A stretch of 64,000 bases of DNA from Oasisia sp. SBJ-2009 (taxonomy: Eukaryota > Annelida > Polychaeta > Sabellida > Siboglinidae), in the NCBI GenBank assembly GCA_964017155.1, contig OZ024863.1, forward strand, positions 41,900,084 to 41,964,083, written 5' to 3'. The translations under genes and the position numbers were made by a program. Shown here in pieces: positions 62,949-64,000 of this stretch (positions within the stretch are counted from its first letter, which is position 1; every line of letters begins with the position of its first letter). The notes beneath the pieces are model-generated. The model searched no databases and was not told where the DNA came from. It saw only the letters and a program-made list of their open reading frames with translations.

Positions 62949-64000
62949 CTGAAAACATAAAATAATTAATCCACTGACTTCCAGATGCAAGGAAGACATA
63001 ACAAGTTATGATTTAAAACCTCACCAAAACAATTCTATGATTTGATAATGGAATGATGCCGTGTTTATGGAAAGTAAATTTAGAACATTTTAGTACTACT
63101 CAAAAGGTTTCCAGATATTTCGACCAAATTGCTTGGTATTTTGTCATGATACACAAGCAAAATAATGTAAAAATAGTAATGTAATGGCTAAATAAAAAAG
63201 AAATAAAGTCAGATAGATCCAAGCAAAATAGTTGGCAATAAAGACGATGGTAATAAAACGATAAAGAAAAGAATGTGGTTATCATATAGGTTTGCGGTCT
63301 CAAATATATTTAACAATATGTACAGTAGATGGGACGATTTGGGCATTGTTGGTAAAAATACATCCCTATGGTCTAGTGAGTGGTATACATATATTAGCAC
63401 AAACTGATATTTATAACAGCAATGTTGGATAATACATTATAATGTGATCCACAACGTAAATTGGTGGCGAGTTTGGCCCGATACTAAAGGCATAACATTT
63501 GTTATTTTTTGAACAGTCTGTGCCTAATAGACTCACTTGAACTTTTTTAAGTCCTACTTAAAAACACATCTTTTTAAGGCCGCATTTGTAAACTAAAGGA
63601 TATTTTATAATGAATTTATTTTAACTGTTATCATAGTTCTGTAATTTTTTTACTTACTTTATTGTTAAGTTATTAATATATTTTATTATTTATTTTTTAT
63701 TTCATTTTTTCTATTTATTGTTGATAACAGCTTATAAACTAGGATTTTTAGAAGCTTTATTTAATTATCTATTTATTATCATTTAACATTCGTCTTTACG
63801 TGCAAGTTTAACTGATTATGAATATTTTAAATATGTGTGTTACAATGTATTTTATGCGCCTCTGAGTGGAATTTTTTCCAGATATACGGTGCTTTACAAA
63901 TAAAATTATTATTATTAACGTACCAGACCACATCAACAACAGAGAAAATAGAGACAATGTGATACTGGGAGACCTACTCATACAATGATTGATGCGACTC
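62949..64000 (-). other. ARFRP1 upstream intron (partial)
   Basis: No DxxGQ or P-loop exon could be found on the minus strand up to the window edge. The region holds AT-rich intron and a LINE-derived unit (63519-63917). Confidence 0.75.
63519..63917 (+). mobile_element. LINE-derived unit (CR1/L2-like), copy 2
   Basis: Starts GTGCCTAATAGACTCACTTG, as copy 1 does. One extra T breaks the frame after DSLELF, then KSYLKTHLFKAAFVN-stop resumes. The AT-rich 3' UTR and GGTGCTTTACAAATAAAATT tail parallel 23027-23408. Antisense to ARFRP1. Confidence 0.75.

Overview
This is a eukaryotic, animal-type nuclear window. Coding exons are short and separated by large GT-AG introns. Genes are sparse, repeats are abundant, and one isolated tRNA gene is present. 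tRNA-headed SINEs, CR1/L2-like and RTE-like LINE fragments, hAT-type and other miniature DNA transposons, and extreme microsatellite expansion all point to an invertebrate. A lophotrochozoan, probably a marine mollusc, is my best guess, but the species cannot be named from sequence alone.

Layout. 1-17.8 kb is a satellite and microsatellite desert with no supported protein gene. It holds a ~0.87 kb hexanucleotide array, a 1 kb alternating purine-pyrimidine array, (ATG)n/(AACAAT)n, a degenerate 9-mer array, (GGTGC)n, about 3.3 kb of a 14-bp satellite interleaved with conserved spacers and (CATC)n, a G-rich hexamer array, a tRNA-Thr(AGT) at 5.8 kb, a small repetitive-protein pseudogene fragment, and an RTE-like LINE tail at 17.1-17.4 kb.

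18.2-49.8 kb (+ strand) is a complete four-exon gene for a diphosphoinositol polyphosphate phosphohydrolase (DIPP; NUDT3/NUDT4/Aps-type Nudix hydrolase), predicted 151 aa. Its introns are 19.3, 10.4 and 1.4 kb and carry numerous mobile elements and a 50-bp minisatellite with an 11-unit higher-order duplication. 58.7-62.9 kb (- strand) holds the last four coding exons (114 aa) of the Golgi small GTPase ARFRP1. Its 5' exons, with the P-loop, switch I and DxxGQ motifs, lie beyond the right edge. The two genes are tail to tail across ~8.9 kb. I see no functional link between them: one acts in inositol pyrophosphate turnover, the other in trans-Golgi trafficking.

Noteworthy signals: a tRNA-derived SINE whose 3' tail resembles the 3' end of a LINE-derived repeat found twice in the window; a pair of hAT-like MITEs, one with a perfect 8-bp target duplication; a probable DNA transposon 29 bp from the DIPP exon 3 splice donor with an inverted copy 6.7 kb away; and a ~50-copy 32-bp minisatellite ending about 25 bp from an ARFRP1 splice donor. 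I found no convincing new multi-gene system. The unusual content is repeat biology.
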